Positions 42,001 through 57,000 of a stretch of 64,000 nt of DNA are shown in pieces; positions within the stretch are counted from its first letter, which is position 1, and each line of letters starts with the position of its first letter. Below the pieces are notes generated by a model. It made no database searches. It had not been told where the DNA came from and worked only from the letters and a program-made list of their open reading frames with translations. This stretch comes from Rhinopomastus cyanomelas (taxonomy: Eukaryota; Chordata; Aves; Bucerotiformes; Rhinopomastidae), in the NCBI GenBank assembly GCA_013400115.1, contig VXBP01008597.1, forward strand, positions 558,001 through 622,000, given 5' to 3'. The translations under genes were made by a program, and so were the position numbers.

Positions 42001-45000
42001 GGCACTGCAGGGGCTGCTGCAATCCTTCTTTGGGTGGAAATACAATGTGATGAGGGATTCACAAGGTTCTCTATGAACAGATTTAATTCTGTTTCCTATT
42101 GTCTTTGTTGTTTCATTCCTTTGTCTCTTCATTTAGAACAGAAAAGTGATAACAAACCGATAGGAAGCTTTATAAATGTGATTTTTCCCCAATCTATTGT
42201 TGTAGGGATTAATAAATTTCCATCTGTAGCAAAACATTTTTCAACTTGACAATGCAAATTAAAAGAATCAAAAGCTAGACATGGCAGACAATGTTAATAA
42301 AAATAATAGTCTTCATTAACAAAAGCTTGTGACTTTAAACGGTAATTAGAACTCTTTATTGATTTATTTGAAATAGCTAATAAAAGAAATGAGTTTATTT
42401 TGTCTAGCAATAACTGAATGGAATGTAGAGAGGAAATTTAATTAGCAGAGCTTTTATTATAAAACAGCACTTGTAGGAGTAGAGTTTTCACCTGGTAGAG
42501 ACAAAAATCTCACTGACATCTCACTGACATGTACAACTTCAAGCCTGAGCTCTCCAAGATGTGTCTCTTCCAGTCTACATAAACCAGATCATTCTCCTTC
42601 ATTCCTGCTTCTCAATCAAACACGGATAGTTCCAATTCCTAACTCACAGGAAAAACCATGCTTATTTCTGAAGCATCAAATATGGTTCAATGTGCACTGC
42701 CTTAGGCCAGATGTTTGTGCACCAGGAAGAACTACTCGACATCAATTTGTGACATTTCTATTTTTTTTTTCAGGTAGTTTCTGAGACCCTCAACAGCTAA
42801 ATTCTTACAGGAGTCATGTCCTTCCTAGTCCAAGGACAAACTGTCTTCACAGTCCTTTTCGAAAAAGGGTCTGTATAAGATTAAATATCTGAATCTTGAT
42901 CACTGGGGACAGTTGCAGCACCCCAGAAGTAACTTTACTTGCAAAGTCTATGGCCTTGAGTTCTTGCTGGCTTCTTTAACCTCTAATTTGAGAGAGAAAG
43001 GTACCATCTGGCACAATGTTTTGGAAAAAGTTCTACCCCCTGATGTAAAGACTTATAAAGCTCCCTCTAGAACTGTAAGAAGGTGTAATGAAAAGCTCTG
43101 GAGAAGGTACGTTCACCAGACTGCCACATGGCACCTCACAGAGGTCTCGCTGACAGAGCTGTTAATTATAAAAGTCTGGTGTGAGCATAAAAAGCCAGCT
43201 GACCATCAGCAGGGAGCAGGTACCCTCTGAAAACTGCTGACATGTGTATGTCACCCTGAAAGGCCAAACTGAAATGATCTGACTATGATTATTTAAGAAA
43301 AAACATGTTATTTGATGACATTATAAAACAAAGACATCATGTCTATGAGGATAGTTTCAACTACCAGAAGCTCTTACAGTCTTTCTGACGGGAAGACAAC
43401 AAAAATCTACAAAGTCTACTCTCTTGTCTTTTTCAGTTCTTATTCCAGCTTACTTTCACAGGCATAGGAACTCTCATCCAAAAAAGCTTAGACATCAGAG
43501 GGTGAATCCTACAGGGCAGTGCTTCCCTCCAGGCTCTGCAAGAGGACATGGATTTTCAGTACTAGCTGCAAGGTTGTCCATGTGCATGAGAAGAAGAGGG
43601 AAACATAACAGAGAGTGGTCCTGAATGGCCTTGAAGCTAGTGGGTTCACACCTGAGCAAAAATTTCCATGCTCCTACTGCAGCAGTCAGAAATCACTTAC
43701 GTTATATTGAAAGAAAAATAACAACTATCACTTAAGAACAGAATCACATAATCATCATGGCTGGAAAGGACCTCCAGGGTCATCGAGTCCAACCTTTCTC
43801 CTAGTGTCTAACTGCTAGATCATATCCCTAAGCACTGCATCCACTCGTTCCTTAAACACCTCCAGGGATGGTGACATCACCACCTCCCTGGGTAATCCAT
43901 TCCAGTATCTAATCATAGAATCATAGAATCATTATTGGATTGGAAGGGACCTTCCAATGGAAGATCATCTAGTCCAATCCCCCTGCCACAGCAGGATCAC
44001 CTAGACCAAGTCACACAGGAACACATCCAGGCGGGCCTTGAACATCTCCAGTGAAGGAGCCTGTGTCAACATGTGTCAACGAACTGATCACTGCACTAGG
44101 ATCCTGATTTGGAAACTGTGGTTTGGCACAGCTATCTTTTGCCTTAGCTGTCAGCAGCAGCAGTGGATTTTTTTTCAAATAGCTATGAGGAGACATGATC
44201 GATCACTGCTGGCCAGCTCTGACCCACTTTTGAACCTCAGGCAGGACTTTTTCAGTGTGGTCTGTCTGTGACTTGTCAACATCAACAAAAGTATTAACAT
44301 GTTTTCTAAACATATGACCGTAGCCCTGAAGTATCACCAAGGTTTGACAGAACGTGCACAAGTAACGATGTTCCTGCTGCTGTAAAGAAACCACCAATTT
44401 CCAGGTGTGCAGTTTGTTTCATTTGATGTTGCTGGATTATTTTCTTAGTCATTAAGCAGTTAACAGATAATGCTACCAGCAAGCAAGCAGATGTATTGTT
44501 TCATGATCTCATTGAACTCCATTGCTTTGTGAGCTAAAACTTCTGTAACGCAGAAGTCTGTTTCTCTGCTGGCAAGAAATTCTTCCGCAGAGGAAGCAAA
44601 GTAGAAGTTCAACAACACTGAAACCACTATAGCAGCCTCGTGGAATCCCAGTCTCCAAGAACTTCAAGAAAGTCTCTGGAGAGGAAGGAAAGCAGACTTT
44701 GTGCACACCTCTGCGTCCAAATCCCACTGAAGGAGCACTTTTTCCTGTGTGTGCACTGAATCTTGCTTTTCTCCTGCCTAACAAAACCTTCTAGTTCACT
44801 TAGACCTCAGACCTCAGTCCCAAGAGCATGCTGTTTCTTTCTGGTAACCACCACAAAACCAAAAAGATTAAGGCTATTTTTTGCTGTTTAGTTTCCTCCC
44901 TAAGGGAATTTGTGCTACCAGCAGAGGATGAATTAAGTCCTTTGACTTGATTCACCGCCTTCAGTCTCTCCACAGCACTGCATACTTCACCAGAATCTGA

Positions 45001-48000
45001 GCACTCAGAAGCTGACACAAGCCTCACAAAGCTTTCTCTCCATCAATATTCTTAGTGGCTGTCAGAAAAAATAGGTAAAAGCTCATTTGCCAGAGTTCCT
45101 GGTAACCTAGACCATCAAGAACTTCCCTGGATTCAAAAGTAAAATTTGCTATCTTTCCCCAGAGTGATTTTTCCCCTGAAATGTCCCACAACAGCAGCCA
45201 CTGATAGACTGAAATTAATTCATATTTACAAAGATGTACAAAGAGAAGACAGTTAGGCCTGGGGAAATATTCTTCATATTCCATTAGAAAAATGTGAGGA
45301 GAAAAGTGCTTATTTCCTAGTTTATGAAGATTTAAATAATTACTTGACAACAAGTCCAAACGAGAAACATGCTTACATTTTACAGTTTGAACCAAATCAA
45401 TTTGTATTTCACACGAAGTTGTACATTTTTGATACAAACCTCTTCTTCTTCCCAGTCTATCAAGTCCCAGTCATAAGCAATCACCGCTCGCCTTCTTTTC
45501 CAAAACTCCAGAAAAACAGTTGCTGGAGAAAAAAAACCAAAGTAAAAAAGCCAAAATTAATTTTAAAGTCGAGAAAATGTTAATGACAGTCACAGAATTG
45601 TTGAATCAAGCTGCCACATTATTTTCATTTCTTTGCATAAGTGGGTTCCTTTGAACAGCAAATCATGCTGATGATCAAAACTGCTTTCAAAAAGCTTTCT
45701 AAGGATTACTTTGCTTTCTTCAAGCGCGATTGAGGCTTTAGAAATTTCATTTAGTGATAAATGAGAGTGTTTAATTTCCAACCAACCTCAGGAGCACTGT
45801 CAAAGGATGAAATTGTTCTTGTGACTCATTGCCGCTAGATATAGTAGATGTCTGATTAGGCTAAAGGTTTCTTGGGGCTACTGTGGATAAAGCAGTAACT
45901 GTCCTTCTTTGAAGACCATTTGCAAAATACAGAAATTAGAACCTAGAACAAGCACATCCCAGTGTATCTGTAAATCTGTAGAGCACTGCTGAGGACATGG
46001 GAACTTGTCTTACACCTTTGTAATGAAGGGAGTAGAACACCCTTCCTCTTATGAGGAAAGACTGAGGGAGCTGGGTCTCTTGAGCTTGGAAAAAAGGAGA
46101 CTGAGGGGTGTCATCACTAGTGTTTATAAACCTGTGAAAGGTGGGTGTTGGGAGGATGGAGCCAGGCTCTTCTTTATGTCATCTAGTGGCAGCACAAGGG
46201 GCAATGGATGTAAGTTGGAACATAGGAGGTTCCACATCAATATGAGAAGGAACTTCTTCACAGTGAGGGTGATGGAGCACTGAAAGGGGCTGCCCAGGAG
46301 GGTTGTGGAGTCTCCTTCTCTGCAGATGTTTAAAACCCACCTGGATATGTTCCTGTGTGACTTGGTCTAGGTGGTCCTGCTGTGGCAGGGGGTTTGTATT
46401 AGTTGATCTTTTGAGGTTGCTTCCAATTCCTAATGTTCTGTGATTCTGTAGTCCAGACCATTTCTGTCACAGCACCTGAATGTGTGTATGTGGTGGGGCA
46501 CTAACATCTGGCAATTAAACACTCTCTGCTCTGAAGCCCTTATGGACAGACATCAAAATAGCCTAATGTTCTCATATATGACAGTGCTTCCATTTTGTGA
46601 TGGAAAGAATAATCCAGCATTCAGACATGAAATAGATCATATTCTGGAGTTTAATGCTGTGTCTGTTTATGGTTACAGGTGCTTTAAAATGTCTTTTTTT
46701 TAGAGAATGTAGAAGCTGCACAGAGCTAAGACAAATCAATGGAAAGGATTCATCTCCCACTGTGAGGTTTTGCTCTTCCATTTATTGCTCACTGAAAGGC
46801 ATAAGGGTGATAACTACTGAGAACACAGAGATTTTTGTGAGCTGGTGCAGCATCAGCTGCAACAGTCTCACAGTGTTCCACATCCAGTTCTGAAAGCTTC
46901 TCCTGAGTGGACTATCTGCCATACTGCAGCAGACATGACATGACACATCTGATAATGACATGACATGACACAGAGTACAGGCATCAGTTTGGTAAAACTA
47001 TTTTAGGAGTAAGAATGGTAATATTTTAATGTCAGGTTGGGTTGGAACTAGATGATATCTTGGGTCCCTTCCAACCTAAGCCATTCTATGATTCTATGTA
47101 GTAGGTAGTGCAGCTAGGATAAGCTTAGAAAATGAACACCAAAAACAGGTAGGGTAAGATATCAAAAGCATGTTTAAAGAGACAGCTCCTTAAAGACATT
47201 AGCATAAGTCATGCCATCCTTTATCTGCAAGATGGGTTTACATGAGAGTGAGTAACCAGTTGCTTTGATTTAATCTAGTAAAAAAGTCATAGAATGGGAC
47301 TGTAAAGATCATCTGGTTCTAACTCCCTGCCGTGCAGGGACACACATCCCATTAGACCGGGTTTCCCAAAGCCTCATCCAGCCTGGCCACCTCAGTCTCC
47401 TGAGCCTAAAGTTTCCATGAATTTTTTACCACAACAACTGCAGCATGATTGGTTTGGGCCAGCAGAACTGGTAAGTGCTGATGAGGCTCCACTGTTGCTG
47501 AACTACCACACCGCTAATTCCTCGATCTTTCTTTCAGCGGAGCTCTTCCCTCCTATCAGCTCACATTGAGTTACTTTGTACAGGCTAAGCAAGTAGCCCT
47601 GTGCTTTTGGACACCTGGGAGAAACAAGCCTGATTGATTACTACCACTCTGTTCCCATTCCAAAAAACAGCTGGAAGCAGGGCTTGAGTGGGTACGAGTC
47701 CACCGGCATGAACCTCACAGATACATCTGTGCCAAAATGTGCTGCGTTTCTGTTGTGTTTTCTACATACCTGGAGCAAGGACTCTGTACATATTGTATTT
47801 AGTATCTTTAGCACCTGTTTGAGTAAATCTGTGCCATTTCTGAAGCTTCTTTAGAAAGCTGTTTTGAAATCACTGAATAGCAAACAGGATGATCTGCACA
47901 GTGAGCACTGTTTTAGCTCTTACTGTGCTACACTTTTCATCCTCTATCCAGGTCAGAGTGAACATTTGCCTTGTTAGATATTTTACAAGGTGCTACAAAT

Positions 48001-51000
48001 AACAATCTCACTGTACTACTGAGATCTTCTAAAAAGTTCTACGTTTGGAAATTTCTCTGCTTTTTTGTAGTCACACAATCCTGAATGCTTTGCATTATAC
48101 TTTGGCATTCTTTTCTGACTTTGACGGCTCAACGGTTACACTTGCTCGTTCTTCCGTTTTCCAATTCATATGTTTTAAGCAGATGCTGAGAATTCCTAAA
48201 AAAACCCCAAACTGTTCTGAATTTTGAATTTATCATGGGCCTTAAGCTCTCAGGTCTTTTCTATGTTACGATTATTCTGCTTCAGAGCTTAGCCTTGCAG
48301 CTCAGTCCTCAGCATCCACGTGTACAAACAGCTGTGTTAGCAAAGCTTCCTTAGATGCCTTTGAAAACAGTTGTGATCTTGTCTAGTAAAGTTAATGGCT
48401 TCTCACAGCAAATAGCTTAATCCTGACCTTCTCTCAGAAATGTTTTCCTTGTTGTATTTCAGAAGTCCATTCTAGCCCCCCAGTTCAAGAAGGACACAGA
48501 GCTGCTGGAGGGTGTCCAGGGTAGAACCACAAAGATGATGAAGGAAGTAGGATACCTCCCTTATGAGGAAAGGTTGAGGGAGCTGGGTCTCTTCAGCTTG
48601 GAGGAGACTAAGGGCTGACCTCATTAATGTCTATAAATATGTGAGGGTGGGTGTCAGGAGGATGGAGCCAGGCTCTTCTCAATGTCATCTGGTGATAGGA
48701 CAAGAGACAATGGGTGCAGGCTGGAACATAGGAGGTTCCACATCAATGTGGAGAAGGAACTTCTTCCCAGTGAGGGTGACAGAGCACTGGAAAGGGCTGC
48801 CCAGGGGGTTGTGGAGCCTCCTCTGGAGATGTTTAAAACCCACCTGGATGTGTTCCTGTGTGACTTGGTCTGGGTGATCCTGCTGTGTCAGGGGGATTGG
48901 ACTAGATGATCTTTCGAGGTCCCTTCCAATCCCTAATGATTCTCTGATTCTACCCATCCTGACTGCTGGAATATATTCTATATACCAGGGATACTGCTGA
49001 AGACTCTCCTTAATTTCTGTATCCTCAGAGAGCAGATGAATCTGAATGTTTTGTGCTAGAGGCAAGGTTTGAAAGGAAGTAATATCTTTCATCATACTAA
49101 CTGATCTATTTAGAAACATATGTCTGATGTTGGCATTTCTTATTGTTTAAAGAACTGTTGAATTCTTCATGCCTGGTGTGTTTTCCCCTCTCAGCTTTGC
49201 CTTTCAGCAAGTGTTCTAAAGCTATTTCCTTTATCAAAGGAAATATGCTTCTAGGTAGACAAGAACAAATTTCATAAAAGACTTTTCTTGTGTTCCTTAT
49301 TCCCCCAAAAGATATGCAGAGACAGAGAAAGGACCACCAGCCCACCTTGTCTCCAGCAAAGCACTAGAAATGATAAACAGCTGGACGCCTCCATTGGACA
49401 GTTATAGAACAGCCAATTTGTCATGCACTTGGCAGTTGTTTCATGCTGACAGAAAAATACATTTCCACAATCAAACTGCTGTCATTGTTTCTTCTCTTCC
49501 CCTACTATTTACTGAGATGATGGTCACGCCTGCAGCTGCCAATAGGCTTACTGCAGACTGAAAATCCATTTAAGACAGGCAGTAAACTAACTCTCAAATA
49601 CAGCACCAGCAAATCCACATGAAGTGTATTTTCCTTTGTAATAATGCCACTTCAGCCCTATCTATATGGAAAATACCTCCGCAGTCTCATTGGTTTCTCA
49701 GCAAAGTCTCATTTAAGACACTAAAGTTTGGATGGAGCCATAGGATCGCTCCATTCCCCAAAACATTATTTTACATTCACAACCTCCTTCCTGTTGCTGC
49801 CCCTACATCCCTCTTGGTGTCAAGTTCACAAGACACCATGAAAGACCATAAAAGTGGTGGGGAAAGCCCTCTCTGCAGCAATTGTTCTCGTCTCTTCTCC
49901 ACTAGCCAAAATACCCAGAGGGCAGCATTTATTATTTTATTTTCCTTATCTCTCTGTGGGTTTAGGTGCTGGAGATGCATGGACAGGCAGTGTAATTCTC
50001 AGTCCTGGCAGTCTGATGGAGAGACAGATATCCCCAGAGGAAAATGAGTCTGTGTGATAGTCGTGCTGAAGGAGGGAGAGGAAGGAGAAGCTAACTAAAA
50101 TGAGGTGCAGCTCCTGTCAGCTAGGGAAAGGAAAGAGAGAGGACCTGCAGTGTTTTGCAGGCAGGCATGTTCAGCCTTCTCCCAAACAGCAATCATGAAG
50201 CAGGATCAGGCATGGTTACCTGATCAAGGGACGCCATTTACCCAGAGCTGGTTTTCCTATAGCCCTGGTTTGGTGCAGTGCCAAGACTCAGCTGTGAGCA
50301 CTGCTGCTTCCTGAAAGCAGTGTTACAATTAAGGAGGGACAAAAGCACTGGTGTAAAAAGCTGCACTCCAAAGACATCCCCACCAGTAGTGAGGAACACT
50401 GATACAAATGTTCAGCAATGTTAGGTAACCAATTTTCTTAGCTGAGATTGAAGTCTGCCTCTAAACTGTCTTGGAAACTCAAATTCAGCAAGCAAATAGA
50501 GAAAGAGGTTGGAAAAGCTGAGCAGACTTCTTGGGTAGCTCTAAAATAAAGATTAGACACACAGGAGAAACAGAAAATCTGAACAATCCGTGGGTTTTGT
50601 TCCTTAATGTAATTTGCGATGTGTTAGTACTGTCAGTACTACATGAAATAGCATGAATAGGCTTGACTGGGTTATGGCCTAAGTAGTTAACTAGGACAAA
50701 AACATGATGTTGTAGCAAGGAACAGAGACAAACTGGTTGGCTAATTTGTATTGACCTGATGGCTCTAATGGTGCCTTCTGGTTATCTCCTGTGGCTCAGT
50801 AAACAGACCTGCAGTTTAAAATGGAGATTATAGGAATTACTGGGACACCTTTCCAAAGCAGTTGAGGATCTGTAAGAATAGGAGAACAGGACCTAAATCT
50901 GGATGGCTCAAGCACCTGGAGCTGAGAGGTGGCTGCCAGTTTTGCAGCACCTCATTGAGCCATTTTCTAAATGCATTAACCTCTGCTCAGAATGGCATGG

Positions 51001-54000
51001 TAGCAGCTAGGAGCCTAGGCATGCTCAGGACACGTTTGAAAGACTCTCTGTGCTTCCAGAAATCGCTTCCTTTTGCCTTCAATTTGCCTACAAGACCATA
51101 GTAGGGAAAACATTTGAGACAGAAATAGAACTGTCCTTCAGGCAAAATTCAGCCTCCATGGCAACAGTTAGACCGCTCTTGGATCAATTTGTCATTCAGC
51201 TAAATCTTCCATGTATTTAATCAGAGTTTTGCTTTAATTACAACCAGCTTACATGTACTTAAGCTGTACTGCCTTTCTGCAAGGTGGGAAAAACTGTGTT
51301 TTTTGGAATTCATTTTAGTACAGACACTAAGTTGAGCTGCCCTAAGGTAATAGAAGCCATGAGCAGTAACAGAGAAAAGGCCTCAGTTCCAACAGACTGA
51401 AAAACAATCACAAACTTCCTGGAATATAACCAGCTAAGTAGTGCATTGGTGTTGCGATTCAATTAAGGTTACTAACACATAAAAACCTGATTCCAGGTCT
51501 GACTTCCACCACCCTTTTGAAGAAACAGAAAAGAATCAAGGCTGTGTTGTTTTTCTCAGTGCCTGAAAAAGTGTGCTGGAAATTGCAAAGGTCTACATTG
51601 CATCACAATCCTTAGGGAAAAGATTGTGCAACTACTTAATATCAAACCAAAAACTTACCCCAGACTGCCATGAAAACAGCAAAAAAGACAGTAGCTCCAT
51701 TGTCAAAAAGGTGGGTTACCTGAGGGATATATTAATAGTGAGATCAATTTCTGATAATAAGTCTTTATTTTCTACTTTAATAAAAAAAATCAATGTGATA
51801 ATGAGTGCAGTTGGCCTGGTGATCCTGCCCCCCCCCTTGATATGCAAAATGTACCTATTGACTGACAGGACTATTTGCCAGCCTAGCCTGGGACTGACCT
51901 CTGCCAGCACTAGGTGTAAGCATCATATCAGACTCAGAGTGTTCATTTTATGGAGCCATGTAGAAAGGATGGTTTAAAAGATAAAGGCTGATGCCAAGGA
52001 CGCTGTATCACATGCATCTAGGACACGACCTTTGGAAATGCTGACTCTTAAGTGCAAACTGCATGAAAGTGTTTTACAACCCAAAGTAAGTCTTGGTGAA
52101 AGACGATAGTGTTCATATTGGCTGAAATTGATCTGCCCTTTCAAGATTTAATCTGCCTGGGCTCAGTTAAGACAAAAGTGAAAGGTGAAGTGAATGCTTT
52201 TAGAAGGAGAGCATTTCTGTTTGCATGAAGTACCTTGGCGTAAACGCAGCTGTCAGACAGCCTCATGAAGGGACAGTATTTATCACATATAGGACACATA
52301 ATGATATCTGTAGCTTGGCAGACTTCTTTACTGGAAAAACAGAAACAAATAAGAGTTAATACTGTACCAAAAAATCAGATTTAAAATGGATTGCTCAGTT
52401 TCACTACTAGCACTCATTTACCAATTAAAAAGTGGTAGATCCATGACTGAAGCCAAAATGTCTGTAACTGATGGTGCATAACTAGTATTTGTTGACTATG
52501 ACTTGCAAGCTTACTGTCCTGGTGGCTCTAATGGTGCCTTCTGGTTATCTCTTGTGGCTCAGTAAACAGATCTGCAGCTTAAAATGGAGATTATAGGAAT
52601 TACTGGGACACCTTTCCAAAGCAGTTGCTTTGGAAACTGCAGAGGACAGTCCTTCAGGGCCAGACTCTCAGTACCTCTTTGCCATTTCCAGCTGCTTTTT
52701 GAGTCAGCAGCAACCTGTAGTAGGAAGTTGAAGATGATTGCAGATAAAATTCAACAGTTCAAAATGAAATCTTTAGCAAACCACGTGAATAGCTCTTAAA
52801 TTGCTCATTATAGCCCACAACTGTACTTTTCCATATAAAAGTGCCCATGTTACCTGACTTGGCAGTGGTTCAGAGTGGTGACTCCATACAAGAAGACAAA
52901 CAATCCAATGAGGGCAGCTGGGAAGAGCATCCCTGTGTACCAGCCCAACCAGGCGAAGTATAGTCCAATTTTTTCACCAAAATACCGTCTATTTTAAAAC
53001 AAAACACAGTGAAGTTACTTGCTAATTAGAAAAAAAATCTGCTCAGTCTTGTTTGTTAGTAGAAAATAAATATCTCAGTCATACCTGAAGAGAAGATTAG
53101 AGACTGAAATCAGACGTTTGTGAAGAAAAAGCATATAACTAGGATTTTAAATCCTGCCTCATGAATAAACATTAAAAATTAATTAAAAATTCACTGACCA
53201 CAGCTTACGGTGAGGTGAGTGGAGACCCGAGAAAGGAAACAGGATTAATTTTAAAAGAGCTAGTTCTTGATATTTGGATGGCTTTCTTTGCCCTTTGGAT
53301 GTGTGACTGTCCTTACCAAATAATTGCACTGAAACCAGTTTCATCCTTAAAACTGGTATAACAGGAAAAGTTATTTGGAAATGAAGTTTTAAGAAATTCA
53401 GTCCAGTTTATTTTAATTTATTTCTGTTCTTACCTTCATAGTTTCTGAAAAACGAGTGTTATGATTCTACACAGGTGGAAAGTAAAGTGCAAGTGAGGCC
53501 CAACAAATATCTTTCTGTATCACCTTGCACTGACTTGCAGAGAGCAGTCTGAATTTGTTAGCTGTCTTGCTTACAGCCTACCAGCAAAGTGGCTTGAGAG
53601 CCCCTATTTGCAACATAATCATTAGCATTTCTCATTGTCCCAAACACAACCAATCCTGTTTTTTTCTGTTAACGAGTACATCAAGCACACATAAAACCTG
53701 CTGAACTCATCAGCATCAGAGCAGACTTATGCCGGGTCCTGTGTTTGATGGCCTTGTGTGCAGTGGGCTGATGATCACATTAGGAAGTTTTACAAATCAA
53801 TATGCAATTATCATCATTACAATGGAGATTTTAGGAGGTTATTTGCAAGATTATTTTTAAGGAATGAGGCAAGATGATATTCTTGCACTTCAGAGACTTT
53901 GCAGCCAACTCAAACTTGCTTATCGCTGAATTTGAGAGTAGCTGCTGATGAAAACCCAATCTGAAGCTGAAGGCAGTGCAGAACAGAAAAAAACACTTGG

Positions 54001-57000
54001 TCTGAAATAGAAAAAAATAATGAGTTTTCACATGGATAAAAATGTCCAATATGAGAGCATCATGATACTGACTTACACTGATTGTTTGAGTTTACTAGCT
54101 CTGTATGAGAAGTCAAATATTGGCATGCTATATTTATTCTTCTGTCATTCAGCAGAGACTCAAATGCAGAGGCTGAAGTGGTGGTAAGTTAACAAAAACA
54201 CGCTCACTTCAGACAAGGGCAGCAGGTCTGGTTATTAAAGATGCTCTGGAAACTGCTTTGTAAGCCCTGACTTACAAGTTAGTGAACCCTTTCACCTAAT
54301 TATCCTCCTATCACCTAAGGTCTTAGACTGTGCCTACTGCACTGAGAGGGGAAGATCACGTTCTCAGCTTCGTTCCATATTTATGACCAATGTTTCTCTG
54401 TGTCTGTTACTCAAAGCAGTGAGGTAAACCTTCGCTTGTCATCTAGATTTATTTTTTTATTGAATTACCTATATTCAGAGATGAATGCTTCCTTATTCCA
54501 CTCCTCTAGCTGACAAACATTCACGACAAAATTCATTTCCCCTGCTGTTGAGCCTTTCTACCTAGTGGTGAAGATCATAGTACCCTTTTTTGATCTAGAG
54601 ATCAAACAGCTTCATCCCAGATGAAGACCCAAGCAAGGTTCAGAAGAATGGACATGATGGGGAGAAAATTAAAACCCTGCAATAAGAAAAAGGTATCTGA
54701 GGTAATTTGCTCTCCTGGTTTTAAAAATGTGTGTAGGACATTGACATTACTTTGATAATAGTTAGTATTTCAACATGTGATGAAGTTAACACTTAGTGAG
54801 CACAATAGTTAATGCTAACCTTTTCTGTAAGCCTTTGCTCAGGTACCACTAAGTTGAGTGCTATAGAAACAAACTATGGCAGTAACAAAATCTTTGGGGT
54901 AAATAACATGCGATTTGTGTAAAACCTTAAAGGAAACAGCTATGCACAGAGGTGTGAAAGAAGTGATCCAAATTCCCCAGGCAACAGTTGCACTATTTCC
55001 ACTGATTTACACGATCCCAGACCATATAAATAGAATTAAGTCCTGCCTCTTTCCAATCGCTGTCAATCCGAAAGAATTAAATTATTCTTGTATAGTAACT
55101 ACAGCTGCTAAATTCCCACAGAAGTGTAATTAAAATCAGGGTACCACATCTGTTGATTAATAAGAGTGTCTTTGCAGTTGTGCCAAGTCTGCCGCGTGTT
55201 TGAAAGCAGAGTGAAAGCAGAACCATTCAATTCCCCTCAAATGACTTTTTCTCATTTATTTTTGGTGACTACTATCTCCATAACAGCCAGCAGATGAGAT
55301 TAAAGGAAATCTGAGTGGCACCAAATTGACAGCACTGGGTTATGTAAAGTCTCATTTTAACAGCTAAGGAAAAAAATGAAACACCATCAAAGTCTGAACA
55401 ATTTTCCTTACCCTTGTAACAACCTGACTTTAAGGTGGAAATACCATATCCATTGATGAGATAGTGATCTTTTCTATATGTAACTTATCCCTTAGCCTTT
55501 CAAAAGTATGTACTAAGGGAGAATGTTATCTAGCAACAGTAAGTTCTGACCAGATGTCTGGAGAAGATGTTTTTAGATGTACACACCGCTACTCTTTTGA
55601 CACAAACCCCACACAGCTGTTGGGATGGGAAAAAAATCTAAAATCTAAAAATCCTGCTGCAGAACTGGTACTAAAAAAATGCTGTGTACAGCACACACGC
55701 TCAGTTACTTCTCAGTGAAGTGGACAACAGGTCTCGCTGGTGGTGTCAGCTCTTCAAAGAAATGTTACTCGCCTCACTAGACACCTGAGCTGTTGCAAGT
55801 GCCATTAGACAGGAAAAATTTGGCGGGAGCTAGGGACATGTGAGGGATCTAGCATCTGTGAAGCGAGAAGGGAAAGGTATCCCCTCCGCTTTCCCGTCAC
55901 CCTTCTTCAGCGGATTTGTTGCAGCCACGGGTGTGCTCCAGGCAGCAAACACTAGTCTGGGCTGGGGCCGCAGGTCTGAACCCTGCTAAGCTCAGTGTCT
56001 ACTCAGACTCACGCTGCTGTGTGCTCAGGAAGCCTCACAGCTTCCTTTCTGCCCGTCTCTTTGGCTGAACACCTATTCAGAACCACCAAAGGTCACCCAG
56101 GATCTCAGCTAGGGGATATGCAAGTTTGTTTGGTTTTTTTAAAGGTTGTAAAATAGCTTCGGAAAAATCTGTGGGAATCATTGTCTGATGAAAAGGTAAA
56201 GCATCTCACAAAATCTTAAACATCAACCTCAAACCTCTCAAGAACCTGCTTCCAAGGCCCAGAACAATCAAGTGTCTAAACTTTCTTGTTCTGTTACTGG
56301 TCATTCTCATAATTAAAAAAACCTTCCAAGTCCCTGATTGTTCACATTCATAAGCAACTCCTGGACATTGGTTCAACAGCACTTTCACAAGCAACAAATG
56401 TTTGTAGTGAAGATCAGTAGCCTTCAGCACAACAGATAAATTGTTAAAATACACTATAGAGATAGTTGTTTATACTGTGACATTAATCTTATGAAAAAAT
56501 AAATCAGCATAACTGTTGGCTTCACTGTAAGTCATCAATTTCTGTCGTGTAATTTGACAAAAGTTCCACATTCCTGTCCAGACTACTATATTAAAAAAGA
56601 AAGAGAAGCTTTCTGGATTAAATTATGAGGTACAAATACATTGCTTTGTTTTCTAAAGCAATCTGAAAATTGCATGACTTGGTAATTTATTGTTTAAAAA
56701 TTTCTCTGTGAACTTTTCCTCCATTGTCCTCATCCTGTACTTTATGAAATTGATAGCTTTTATATGGCCTTAATCAATAATACTCCCTGTCTCCAGGGCC
56801 ACCCTCTAACAAATCTTTCACCTGGAAACAATTTTGAAAATCAATAAAAGCAAATGTTTGGATCAGTTACAGGACTATTAAGAGAGGAAATTAATACTAG
56901 TGCTAATGCTGCTGAATGCAGTAGCACACTCAGTGATGTAAGCTCTGCCCCATTTGTAAGCATCATTAAACCTCACTCATGGATCCTTCTGTGGTTGCTT

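Noticed and set aside
45344..45583. Plus-strand frame over 45344-45583
   Set aside because: Antisense of ANO4 exon 45440-45522.
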